A stretch of DNA of 64,000 bases, taken from assembly GCF_047495875.1 (NCBI RefSeq), contig NC_092459.1:97001560-97065559 (forward strand), given 5' to 3'. The stretch comes from Pithys albifrons albifrons. Its lineage: Eukaryota; Chordata; Aves; Passeriformes; Thamnophilidae. Shown one piece after another: positions 25,401-38,063 of the stretch (its first letter is position 1; each line of letters starts with the position of its first letter). Position numbers and translations under genes: made by a program. The notes under the pieces were generated by a model, which saw only the letters and a program-made list of their open reading frames with translations, made no database searches and had not been told where the DNA came from.

Positions 25401-28400
25401 ACAGTGATTGCCTTCAACTTGGATTACATGAAATTGCAGACGTATTTAATTAAATCATGAGATATATAACATGACAGATAAACACAAGTATGTGTATATA
25501 TTTTAAACCAGACTTTATAAAAAGAATGTTACAACATTAGTGTAATGAAGAGTATAGAGTTTAATTGGTTTACACTAAGTGTAAATTTGGCTCTTTGTCC
25601 AAGAACTGACAGATTTTCAATCTGGGCTAATAGAACAAACAGATGATGGGAAAAATTCTTGTAGAGGGAGAAAGTGATTTTTTTCTGTTTGAAAAATAGT
25701 TTCAGCTCTTTTGGGGCCAACAACATACAACAGTCATGTGTTTAGTGGATGATGTCATTATGTGGCAGAATTTTTGATACATTATTCATGTTTTTCCTTA
25801 CCTGACTATACTGAAATTTATTTAAATTTTACATTAACTCCATTTTTTCTAACCTTCTAGTGATTGGACTTGAGAATAGGAATAATGTAGGTGTGAAGTT
25901 TTAGATTCTTTTTTACTCATACTGTGGTTGTTTTCATTTTAATTAGAAAAAAATGATTATCCAAGAATATTTGCTAAGACAATGTGGTACCAGCTAATGA
26001 ATGTGGATCTGTACTATCAGCTTTAATACCTTTTAATACTTTAAAGTCCATATTTACTAGTATACTTTGTGACAGAATGAAGTTACTGGCATACAATAGG
26101 AGAGCTAGCATCTATTTTGAATATCAGATCTTTAGTTCCCCAGTTCAGCCTGAATGTGTTTTCCTAGGCAATGCAGAGCTTACATAATGTGCCAGCCAGA
26201 AGGGAATTATTAGATGAGCTGTAAGAGTTTGCTTGTTACAGTACCAGTTTCCTCATGAGCCATGTCAAGGATAATAAGGATTGTTGCTAAGTGTGTTGCA
26301 CTCCAGCAATCCCCGGCCAATGTCATGGCTCCTGTATGGTTATTACTGCTGGCATGACTTGATGTATCTACTCAGATGTTCCAAATGGACCCTTAGTTCG
26401 AGTTATCAACTGTTTCCAAGAAAAGTCTCTTTTCTGTCACTTTTCTTCCTATCCTGAGTCCTGCACCAAACCAAGTCATTTAAATCCAAGGATCTGGCCC
26501 TACAACAGTAAATCCTATACTATGCATGCAAATTCTCTCTACTGTACCCTGTAGTATTTTCTGCTCTCAAAACAACCATTATGAGTCATAACTCTGCTGT
26601 ATTTTCATATGAAAGTCAACTTGAGTAATCCCCTGCCTTCATACAGGGTGATTCCTACAGCAGCATTACTCTTCAGAGCTGGGACCTCCTTGGAATTCAG
26701 GTGTTGTGGCTACCAGGGTAGATACTACAAAACAAGAGCAGTGTTGCCCAATTCGATTATCACAGACCAGCTTAATAAGCAAGTGGTAACAAAACCAGGT
26801 TTTCAAACTGGGTTAAAAAAAATTAAAATCACTTTTGAAACTACTACATCTGATTTTTTTTTCTCCAAATGTCACAATGTACTGTTGACAAGAAAAGGTG
26901 TTAAGAAAGGGAGGAGTATGTCCTATCTGACGGGACATTACCTCTCGTTCACAGGACTAGAATTAAATATCTCTTATTATAAGATGCACCTATTCAGTCT
27001 TCCAGGAAAGCAAATGATAATTTCAACTTTTGGCAGTTGACATAATGATCTTTCCAGATTCCTTATGACTGTGTCATAGTTAGCGAAATACACTTTCTTC
27101 TGCTAATCACTTTCAGTGCTCTCACTGTACTTGAGCTGTAGATTGTTTCCTTTGAGAAAATCCTTAAGGCCACCACTGTTAAGTTGCCTTTGAAAAATGC
27201 TATGCTTGATATATGATTATTAATGATTATTAACTATCAGCTGGCTTTCAAATTATTTTCTTATTTGTAGAAAGATGGTAAATGCTGTGAAGGAAATTAA
27301 TATGTGCAAAATATATCCTTGGCTAATATTTACCTAAACGCAGAAAAGAATCTGTGGATAACTGGAGGGCTGAAAAACTTTCTCATGGAGGTTCCTGAAG
27401 AGTTACAGGATGTGCTTTTGAAGGAATGCTACAAAGTAGTGACTGAGAAGAGTCAAACCATTCAGTTATTTGCATAAGAAGAGATACTGTCACCACTTGT
27501 CTAATAAAATCCATTCTAGTGGTTATTTGTAAGGGTTTGTCGGCAACTAGTTGAATATTTTATAAAACCTGATTTTCAGTTCTGTGATTTCTCAGCGGGA
27601 AAATGCATTCCCTTGATGATGATCCAAGGCTTTGAAGAATAAATTGATTCGTAAGAGAAAATTAGATGGTACTTATTATACTGTCTAACTAGCAATCCTG
27701 TGTCATTTGTCTGTTGGATGATAAATGTCTTGCTTTGCCTACCTTCCTCATTTAATAATGTAACTTGTATGTTAGTGGTATAAAAGAAAATCTTGGAGTT
27801 TTAGTAAGAGTTAACTTTAAGCAATATTTCTTTGAGGGAGATGTATGCATGTTTAAGCTTTCTAAATTATTCCCATTGTACAAATTGCTTAAACATCTTG
27901 GAGCCTCTTATTTTATCAGAAACACTTTAGAAATAGAGTATCCTGACCAATTCTTTCAGTGTGTGCTTAGAGTACATTACAGTAACTTGTGGCCGAGGTT
28001 TTAATGAGAAAAAAATCAGTTAATCTAGAAACAGCAGAGATTGAAGTTAAACCTAATTTGTTTTGTTTATATTTTGTTTAGGTGTTGACTGTTTGGGTAC
28101 GATTTTGTTAGAATTCCAGGTCCTTACACTAAACTGGAAAATGCTTGGCCTTGCCTTTTCATGTCAGTTTTGGATAGGCTGCTCAGTATTCTTGGAATTA
28201 AGTACATTTTTTTATATGTATGTCAAACATAATGTATTTCAATTCAATTCAATTTGCCACAACACTGAATTGAAAAGGCTATATTTTGAAGTCACTTAAA
28301 ATTCTTTATGGAACCTATCTACAAAAGAAAGCTACTTATTATTCGATAATACTCAGTGAGACCTTGTTTGTGCCTGTTAAATAGAGTTGAAATTAAAGTA

Positions 28401-31400
28401 ACAGAAAGATTTTTACAATCCATACAACTGTTGAAAACTGCAGGTATGAGCACTGATCCTCAGCACTGAGCATAATTGAGATATATCCATGGAGTTAGGC
28501 TAATTTGCATCAGGTAAGGATCTGGCTCATCATGAATATAATCAATATGTAAATACGTGCTCTTTAGAATGAATGATCTGGGAAAAATGATGTCACCTAT
28601 TTTCACAGAAAAATATACTTTTTTATTATCATCTTTAGATACACATTTCTGAGGAGTTGACAAAATTGAAGCCTAAGATCAGCGGCCCATATTCGGATGA
28701 CTTTCTTGCAATAGATACACTTAGGACTAAAGAATGTTGCATCTTGGAATTGCAGATTTTGTTGCACTGACTCATTATGATTGTATAGTTGTATAAATTG
28801 AGCACTATTGAAACCTAGAGTTGTTCTAGGTGAACTCTAGGAGATTATGCCAGGTATGTGCCCAAGCAGAAAGAAAGAATGCAAGTTTCTTTTTTTTTGT
28901 TGTTTTGATGATCTCTCCAGAGTGTAAAAGTAGATTATTCTCAGAGCAGTAGGACTTCAGTGCAGAAAAATGGATTTTGGTGTAATCTAAATTCCTTGAA
29001 TAGGAAAAATCACAGTAATAGCTTTGTGCACTTATGTTGGAATGAATGAGACATCATAAGTAATACAGACTTCTTGTTGTCTTAATGGTATGGTGTAAGT
29101 ATATACTGCTTCTTTATTTAAAGTTTGTATTATAAATCAATTCTGAACTCATTTGCCCCGTTTTAAATAGTAGTATGATATTCACTTTGGGATACTCTTC
29201 AATGTTTGCTCATTTAATGCATTGAAGAGCTGCTTTCAATATGTCCTTTACAAACCCATGTTAAAAGGATATTCCACCATGATAAACGATATTTCTTCTC
29301 TTACATTTTTTGTTGATGTCAGCATAATATATGTAGAGGAAACTGAAAGGCATATCCACATAAGGAATTTTTTTATGAGTAGGTGTATTAATATGTGTTA
29401 ATGTTCTAGAATGAAAGTTCTGGAATTGTTCAGAAATAACCTTTGCACTTCAAATTCAGACTTCACTCCATATAATAACCTTACAAGCTCTGAGTTAATG
29501 TATAGAAGTAATCCTTCCTCAGGCAGAGGGGATATGGTATGTAGACTGCAATGCACACAAAATCTGTTTCACAACTGTATTGGTTTTGTTTCTCATAATG
29601 AGACTATTTGAGCAGGAATTTACATTTTGACTGTGATAATAGGAACTAATAATATTCCTGGCTAGTAGCTTTGAGACGTGTTAGAATCTCTCACCTGTAG
29701 TCGTATGAAGGAATGGCAGCCTAAGTGGTAAATGCTTATCATCAGTGACCAAATACTCCGCTCCTTTGAAGTATAACTTGTTAGGTATGAGAGTCTCGAA
29801 CTTAAGGAGGAGGAAAAGAAAAAGAGAAACAATAAAAACATTCCACATTAACAGACTTTGTACAATAATGCAAAGCTGCTTGATCGAGCACTGTAGTGTC
29901 AACCATGTCTTTCTTCTAATGCTAAAAGTAATGCACATAGACAGAGTGACAATCAGAGTACAGCCTCCCATCAGCTGTAATTAATCTTTTAGTTAACAGA
30001 GACTAGAAAAGCTTCTCATCAGCCTCTTCTGAAGTCTGAGGCACCCTGTTTTTTGATGTTTGCATTCTGAGTAAGATTGTCCCCACCAGTTCTAACAAAT
30101 TGAAACACCAGGCTAATTATGGCAGCTAATGAAGTGTGTGGAATGGTCACAGCTTGTTGTGAAACTGTTCCTTCAGCTCAGATTAGAGTTTCATCAATCA
30201 CTTTTTTAAACTGATCCAGAATTGCTTCTGCCCAGTGCTTGGCATTTTTAATGCTGTTTCTGTAATTGGTTTTTTCCCCAAAGCTTAGGCTATTTTTTGA
30301 AATATTACATTCTCGGGATAGGACTTACAAACTCCGGTTTATAAAAAAAACATTTCATTATCACCTCTATCAGCTGATCAAGTGCTAGAAAGCTAATAAA
30401 AGAAGCAGAAATATAAAATTTGATGTATTGCTTTTAATCCAGCTAAAGGTAGCAATAAAGCATATACACATATATGTATATGAATCATTATTACTGTGGG
30501 CTGGATGTACACTGCAATCTCATGAGACATGGTTTGTGGGCTGGATGGTTCAAATCCCACTGAAGGACCTAAATGAAATGAATGACTTCATCTTAGCTTA
30601 TTTCCTAGTGGATTGTGGTCTTCCATATATCACTCAAAATGTTTGCCATGATTTGTAGTTTTTGCAGATGCCCAAACCTTTGGCAGAAGGAAAACCAAAA
30701 TGTTTTGCTATTTAAAGAATTTCCACACTTCAATTCAAATCTGAAGTCCTCAGAGAAGTATGGAAAACTTTACAGTATAACTTATGTTGCTACTACACTC
30801 TCAATGAATAAATTAATATATAAAATATTGTAAAATTTCCCAGTTTCTCTTCATTTATAAGATATAATCATATTCAGCTATACATTAAAAGTTCTGTATA
30901 GATATTAAAGGCATAGATGTTAAAGTCTAAGGTTAAATTCTTTCCTCAACATGGATAACAGAGTGTAGAATTTGGTTGGGAAGTTATCCAGCTCAAAAAT
31001 GAAATAAACTTTTGCTTATGCAATACCATAGAATATCTGTGCACAAGATGTTACATTTAGTATACATAGTGTATTCATATCAGAACCAATACAGCATGGT
31101 TTTAGTTTTTGAACTGTTCAGCAATCGATTTTTAAAATTTGTGCTAATATATGTAATCCATTTCATTTTTCTGGACACTGTTGAATATGAAATAATATTG
31201 GGCTATAAATATCAACTTTTTCTCTCCCTAAAGCTTCTGATCAGCAGCAGTTTGCCAATGCCAAAACAAATTTGTGGCACCTGAGTGAGTAATCACCATA
31301 TCTGATGCTATTCTTGAACTGTATCAAAAACCTGGTGTATTTGCACAGGAGAAAAAGTGCCATTGAAAACATGACACATAAAGAAGATATGTTATCATAT

Positions 31401-31629
31401 ATGAGTAAATACAGACAAAAAATAGCAATAGATATTAGCCTAAACCTTTTTTCCCCAGTTTTATTGATAAATGAGGGCATTTGTAAACACTGAATAGTAG
31501 ATAAGTAATTTCTTTAGTGTTAGCTGATCTGAAAAGTAAGCTGCCTGAAAAATGAGAAAATATTCGTGTTTGATCACTTCAATCTCTTCTGAAGGTAGCT
31601 TAAATTTCTGGAAGAGGAAGGCTGTTTTT

Positions 31630-32225
31630 CTCTTCAGCTTTCATCAGTGTTGGGAGGCACATTGCCAACTCATGTTTGGCCGGTTACCCACCAGGACTAT
31701 CTGGTCCTCTTTTGCAGAGCTGATACTCCAGCCTGCTTTATTTTTGGGGTTAGTCTGTGCCAGGTGCATTTGTCCATCCTGTATTTTGTAAGGTTCTGTC
31801 AGGCCATTCCTCTAGCCTGTCTCCATCACTCTGAATGATAGCCCTGAAGTGTATTGATGCTACCTGTTATTTGGTGTAATCCATGAAGTTGAGGAGAGTG
31901 CATTCCATCTCCACCTCCAGGTCACTGATGAAGATATTAAGATTGGTCCCAAGACAGCACCTGAGAAAATAGGTTTGTACCCAGGTTCCAGATAAGAGTA
32001 CAAACCATTCATTGCTACCCTTTGAACCTGATACTCTAGACAGTTATTACATCTCTTAGTCTGCATATCTAGACTATAATTTACCAACTTGGTTAAAAGG
32101 ATTCCCTGGGAGATTGTGTTGAAAGCCTTGCTAAAGCTCAGCCAGACAGTATCATCCACTATTCTCCTTTGATCTGCATATCTAGTCATTTCATCACAGA
32201 AAGCAATCAGGTTTGAAAGCATCAT
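31630..32225 (-). mobile_element. CR1 LINE, decayed reverse-transcriptase fragment, antisense
   Basis: Read on the minus strand, it encodes a decayed RT core. 'LSNLIAFCDEMT' is followed by 'VDDTVWLSFSKAFNTISQGIL', corresponding to RT motif A of CR1 ORF2 (usual form D(V/I)[11 protein letters not shown]), so the catalytic Asp has become Ser. 'GAVLGPI' follows in place of motif B ([10 protein letters not shown]). The + strand shows the familiar reverse-complement words GGGGTTAGTCTGTGCCAGGTGCATTT and CAGGTCACTGATGAAGATATTAA. Both element ends are missing, so this is an internal relic antisense to the host gene. Confidence 0.88.
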
Positions 32226-35200
32226 GAAACCAGATGAATTCTAACCGGAGTACTGTTTTTTCTGCATATCAGAAGCCAAATACAGTACATCAATGTGCCT
32301 TTTTTTAATTGATTTAAATTATTACAACTTTTTTATTGTTTTTATTATTCAAATAGAACTGAAACTTCTAAAATAACAAATATTTTCAGTTGAGGATTTC
32401 AACTCAGAATTTTCCTCCTTAACTCTTGATGGCATGATTTTGGCAAGTTAGAGAGAGTTGCATCTTGATCTTGGCAGGTTAAACATTTTCTGTCTTTAGT
32501 CTAGCAGGTTAAAAGTGATTCTGAGTTTGTCTTGGCAGTCAGCACTTGGCACTGGCTTATTTTCAGCTGGAGAGAGAATGTGGTGGTTGAACAGATTAGA
32601 CAATGAAAGGGGCAGTTTATAAATGTCATAAGACAAGATACTTATCCCTAAGTGCAGTACTTTCTAATGCAAATCCTGTTACCAGTGGACAAGAAGTTGG
32701 TTTAAGAATAGTAGCACTATGGTAAAAATATGTCCTTTACTTTTTTCATCAGATGCTTTTTAAGACTGTATTTTTTTGTACACAAGAATGTAGTGTTAAA
32801 CATAGCTCCACTGAGATTTAATAACTTCATAAAAGGGTTGTGTATATCTCATCAGAGTGTTTTCATTCTTGACAATGTTATTTATACATCTTAAATAAAT
32901 TAAGATGAACTTCTAATCCCTTCTTCCAAAACATTTTGTTAAAATACACTGCAAGAAGTAGATATTTGCATGACAATAGCAAGTAAACACCTCCTGGGAT
33001 TCTGGATACTTATTGAACTATTTCAACTGCACATTTGTTTTTTAGCCCAGATTCAATAAAGTTCAAGGGTATCCAAGTATGAAATAGCTTGTGGAGAAAT
33101 TCACATTGGTTTCTTAATTTAATTTACTTGTAGAAAAAGGCTACATAGTTGAAAAAAATAAAATATTGGCTTTGGCAATTTTGGTTCAAATACAGACTTT
33201 AAGAATAGAATTTGAGTGATGTTGTTTCATAATATTACCTAGAGTACAGTACAGCATGCATGGTAACTTTGTGTGCCAAACTATATTTTAATATTGATAC
33301 TGTCCCTCAATAGGTCCAAGAGTATCTGAAGTATCTACATCATGGCTTCTTCTTTAGTAGATTAGCTTTATACACATCAGTTAATTATCTGAACAGTAAT
33401 TTATAAGGGTGAATGTATTTCTAAAGCATTGCAAAGCTAGTCCATGTTTGAGAGAAAGAAGCAGTGCCTGGCTTGCAGATCATTAATAAATGGAATAAAT
33501 AAATGTAGAGGGTACCGCTGGGAATTCCACCCTTCCTTCCCCTTGGGCAGCAACAATGACTGCAGGGTACTAAGTAAATGTAACAAATGCAAATTTGGGC
33601 CACAAATCTTCATTGCTGCTTATATTACACATGACAAACAGGACAGCCTAGTTTCAGATCCCAGGTTAATTTTACAGAGGCAATAGTTACAGGAAAAGTC
33701 ATTTACTGGACCAAATCCTTCCCCTTTTTTCTTTGTCCTTCCTTACACAAAACTTCCATCAAAGCCAAGAGATAATTTGCCTTTGCTTGTGAGAAAGGAC
33801 AGTAAGGGTTGACACATTTGTAATCCTTAATGAACACAGCTATCACAGAATATCTTACTCATTTAGGAATAGTTGGACTTTCCTTGTACAATGGCTCAAA
33901 CTATTGCATTCTGAAGTGCATCATTATTTTCTGTCATGTCATAGCTTAATTTGTGCACCTAGGAAAGGGTATGGTGGGATATGCTTTTGTTCCTTTGTCC
34001 AAATTGCTTCTTATTGTGCAGGAGCTAAAATAGGTTTTTTTCAATACTAGAATACATCCTCTACTACCTTGCACAGATGAGGACAAGAAGTTTTAGAGCT
34101 TGACTGTGTTAGTCAGTTGTCTGTGGTTATCTCGAAAGCACAGATTAGCACAGTTTAGCCGCTGAGCTAAGACAGAAAACTGCAGTGAGCACAGATTAGT
34201 AGCAGAACTTCCTTCTCCAAATATTAGAGAAACAGAGGAACAGAGTTATAATTTCCATGTCAGGCTGTCACAGGGGAGCGCACGGTGCTGTGATACTCGT
34301 ACTGGACATATCATGCAGAAAGAATCTAAACCTGTGTAATTATCAGGTCAGTGCTTTTCAAACTCATGAAGTGTAATTAGAAATATTTTATGATTTCCAG
34401 CAAGCACTATTTGAGTTTGGCTTCCTCATTTGTAATTCCAAAAGATGAAATGCATAAGAGTCAGTGATAGTTATACATCTCCATGAAAAATTAAGTGTAA
34501 AAATAATGAAATGTTTGTTACATAAATTAAGTAGCAATTAATGTTTTTCTATTTGGCAGATAGGACATTAAAATAGTGTTGCTAAATTTCCTACTGTGAA
34601 CATAATTCCCTGATTCTTTTTTACAACACATTATCATAATGTCAATAAAAGACTAAAACTAAGAAATAGAAAAAAATTGCCTGATGTAAGCATAACACAG
34701 AAGGTTATAAAGTTGTCTTTTATGATGGCTATACAGTATCATTTTATTTTAAGATCTAATAGCAAGTTGATTCAAAGGGTAAGACTTACAAAGTCATTAA
34801 AGCAAGTAGAAAATTGCCTTCTACCATAGTAACCCAGTCTTTTTAAATCAAAGAGTTTTATTGTTGTTGGTGATGTTTGCATTTGCAGGAGGTAATTAGG
34901 GAATGAGTTAGACATCACACTGAGAGCCCTCAAGCTTGTCAATAGGAACCATAAACTTTGCTTGAAAAAAATAAAAAAAAGGTCAGTTTAAAAGGCAAAT
35001 TGCAGACAATAGAGGGAAACAGGATCAGAACATTTTGGGTCAATTTGACCTCTGCTGTGTTTATCCACAATATGGAGAAGCTCATAAAATACACTATGCT
35101 TCTGTGAAAACTTTATTGCACTTACCAAATAGATCAAAATTTGGAGGTTTTAGAATTAATAGTGGTAGTAGACAGTTGAAGGAGTTGGTAGGTGATGGCT

Positions 35201-36905
35201 CCTTGCTCTCTGCATCATGCTGGCATGCTGAATAGGACAAGGTGTAATTCTACCCCCTTCATCACAGCAGTGGTCACTTGTCCACTATGGTGCAGGGAAC
35301 TCTGATTAGGCACACTTTTCCCTGGAATTCAATACCTCTGTGCTGACACAATGAGATCCAGTCCCTAAGGCATGATCCAGGCTTTTGTTATTATCTCTTA
35401 TTTGAAGGGGCTAGTTGACCCAATTGGTTAACACATTAGCTTTTCAATTTTATAGCCTTAAGTCATGGAAGACCTATTCCTAGGTTTTGGTTATTTCTCC
35501 ATGGCAGAAAGTAAAATTGGCAGTCTGTGCCCACCAGCCACAAAACAGAGCTATGCCAAACAACTGTGTCCTGAACTTTATGGCTAATTAGCTGTTGAAA
35601 CTATGCCCAAGAAATAGGTTCTGTTGCCCATGGGAAGGAGTGTGTAGCCATTATTAATGTCCCAGCTCATATCTCTCAGTAGGTCTTACGAGCAGTGCGG
35701 CTTAAAGAGACTAAATGTACAACAGGGAATTAAAAATTATAGTACCCCTTTCACTGACTGAAATATTGTAAACTTGTTACACTGGGGCCAGGATTGGTGT
35801 CAATGTACTTTGTGTGAAAAGTGCAATAGAAGCATTAGTATTTGACAGCCCTGGTTGAAATAAGTGAAATTAATGGAGCTCTTTTCATATACGACAAGGC
35901 CATGGCACCCCTTTCATGCTGCTTACAGACAGAGAAAAGTCAATACTTTTTTATTACTTGATGCTGACCTACATTCTGCACTACAAGTGCCAGGCCCACT
36001 AATTGGTTTCAGTTGTGAGAAAAGTTTGCCCCAAAGAAACACTGGAGCAGATAAATCAATCTTTTTTAGGGTAGCTTAGTGGGTTTTGAGCACTTGAAAT
36101 GACATTTGTGTTGTATTGACAGAATGGGTTGTTACACTCATTTTGTCATGTCAGAAGGCCCTGTACTAGTTGGAAGTATTGTTAACCAGTATTGATAAAT
36201 TTGCTGAGAATAAAAGTTAGCTGGATCAACATTTTACTTATCTAACAGCTTGCTGCTTCTGCTTTGCTTCATTTTAGAGAACTCCATGGCCATTAATAGG
36301 TTAGGAGGCTTACTATGACAGCTCAATTTAAAACTCTAATTTTACCATTGCAAGCATTAGGATCATAGGGAACACTTAAATATGACCACTTAGTGTTAAA
36401 CAGGTGGAGTTGTGGGCTGTGGCTGTACAGTGAAGCTTGGCAGTACTACCTGGTTTTCAAATGAGGTGCACACATGAGGTGTCTCCCTGCTTTCTGGGAA
36501 AGCAAGATTGCTCTGTAGGCTTACCCTGCATTAAGAACATAACTACTGCATGGATGTTTATGCCCAGTTTCCCACTACATCCTCTGAAGTCTTGATGTTT
36601 ACCTGTGGATATTGATTTCAAGGTAAAGAAAAGTGACTTGTTTCCTGGTTTTACTATTCAGTAGCCCTGGCAGGCTTTGTTTGCTGCTCCTTCAGCTATC
36701 AGCAGGTGACTCAGAGGGGAGTTGGAGGCGTGGCTTGCTCGTTAGCAGGAGAGTGAGAAGGCTTTAAAAACATCTCTAGGGAGCGCATGCGACCTGGAGC
36801 GCGGCGAACAGGAGCGGGCAAACAGGGGTATGGCATGACAGTTTGCACAGCAGTTCGAACAGGCAGGGCAAACAGGCAGGGCCTAAGCCTAGCTATTTCT
36901 GCGGC

Positions 36906-36971
36906 CCTTTTTTCTTTTTTTTCTTTTTTTTTTTCTGTTTGTTTGTTTCTCTTTTCTACCTTTCTCCACAG
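36906..36971 (+). other. Polypyrimidine tract plus CAG in the CR1 leader (acceptor-like)
   Basis: A long T/C run (36906-36967), broken by a few G, ends in CCACAG at 36971, only 12 bases before an ATG. In the transcript of the host gene this would look like a strong 3' splice site because the element is in sense orientation. Whether it is used is unknown. In CR1 itself the tract may simply be a leader feature. Confidence 0.5.
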
Positions 36972-36997
36972 CTCAAGGCAGTCATGCCTCCAAAAAA

Positions 36998-38056
36998 ATG
37001 AAAGCTGTTGCTCCTGTTACCAGTAGAGGGGTGTCAATACAGACAGAACCCTCTAAAAAGGATGCAGCCACTCAGGCCTCTGGCTGCATAGACTGTTTGA
37101 GCCTGGACCTACTACCAGAGGACAGTATGAGAAGTGCCTGCATACGATGTGAGCAGGTGAATGATTTGCTGGGTCTGGTGGCAGAGCTAAAGGAAGAGGT
37201 CGATAGGCTCAGAAACATAAGGGAGAGTGAAAGGGAAATTGACTTGTGGAGTCACACACTTTCAACTCCTAAGGAAGCCCAGCAGGAGGTGGTGAAGCCC
37301 AGCCCCTCCTGCCATCAGGCAGATGGAACAAACCATAGGGATGGGGACGAATGGAAACAGGTGCCTGGTCATAGAGGCAAAAACACCCCCTCTCGACCCC
37401 TTTCACCTACCAGGGTGCCCTTAAAAAACAGGTATATGGCCCTGGACTCGGACAGTCTGTTGGAGGACAGTCAGGAGGAGGATCTGTCTACAAGGTCTTC
37501 TGGTTACCCCCAGTCTACCGGACAGGTTACAACTACAGATAAGAGGAAAAACAGAAGGGTTGTTGTAATCGGTGACTCCCTTCTGAGGGGAACTGAGAGC
37601 CCTATATGTTGGCCAGACTCATCCCACAGGGAAGTTTGCTGCCTTCCTGGGGCCAGGGTGAGGGATATTACCAAAAGACTTCCTAAGCTTATTCAGCCCT
37701 CAGACTATTACCCACTGTTGGTTGTCCAGGTTGGAAGTGATGACATTAAAAAAAGGAGTACCAGGGTAATTAAAAAAGATTTTAAGGCTCTGACCCAATC
37801 ACTTCATGGGACAGGAGCACAGGTAGTAATTGCCTCAGTTCCTGTGCTAGCTGGGATGAATGAGGAGAGGTTTAGAAAAGCCCAGCTTACCAATAGGTGG
37901 CTTAGGGGATGGTGCTATCATCAAAATTTTGGGTTTTTTGATCATGGGGCAAACTCCATGTTGCCCAGTCTCGTCAAAGCAGATGGGCTTCATTTATCTA
38001 GGAAGGGCAAAAGAACTGTAGCCCATAAGTTGGCAGGGTTGGTAGGAGGGCTTTAA
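36998..38056 (+). CDS. CR1 ORF1 protein (zinc-finger-like, coiled coil, SGNH esterase domain)
   Basis: The open frame is 352 codons. Visible features in order: a Cys pair CIDC (residues 30-33) and a second pair CIRC (48-51), a likely zinc-binding element; a heptad-like stretch VNDLLGLVAELKEEVDRL (54-71), a probable coiled coil for multimerisation; a polar, Ser/Pro-rich linker; and from about residue 187 an SGNH/GDSL esterase-like domain with VVVIGDSLLRG (Ser194) and a C-terminal DGLHLSRKGK supplying the Asp-x-x-His pair. The usual GTND block appears as VGSDD, so the Asn of the oxyanion hole seems lost. Esterase domains in CR1-family ORF1 proteins are described in the literature; the protein is thought to bind RNA or help mobilisation. 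The original start was probably an ATG at 36984, now out of frame (see findings). ORF2 begins seven bases after the stop. Confidence 0.85.
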   Translation: MKAVAPVTSRGVSIQTEPSKKDAATQASGCIDCLSLDLLPEDSMRSACIRCEQVNDLLGLVAELKEEVDRLRNIRESEREIDLWSHTLSTPKEAQQEVVKPSPSCHQADGTNHRDGDEWKQVPGHRGKNTPSRPLSPTRVPLKNRYMALDSDSLLEDSQEEDLSTRSSGYPQSTGQVTTTDKRKNRRVVVIGDSLLRGTESPICWPDSSHREVCCLPGARVRDITKRLPKLIQPSDYYPLLVVQVGSDDIKKRSTRVIKKDFKALTQSLHGTGAQVVIASVPVLAGMNEERFRKAQLTNRWLRGWCYHQNFGFFDHGANSMLPSLVKADGLHLSRKGKRTVAHKLAGLVGGL

Positions 38057-38063
38057 ACTAGGT

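Noticed and set aside
26609..27040. Plus-strand open frame of 143 codons in intron 3
   Set aside because: No domain, no splice sites and AT-rich low-complexity stretches. Chance is the simplest reading.
36787..37026. Open frame of 79 codons in the CR1 leader
   Set aside because: It spans the polypyrimidine tract (giving a Phe-rich run) and overlaps the ORF1 start in another frame. Nothing suggests it is translated.
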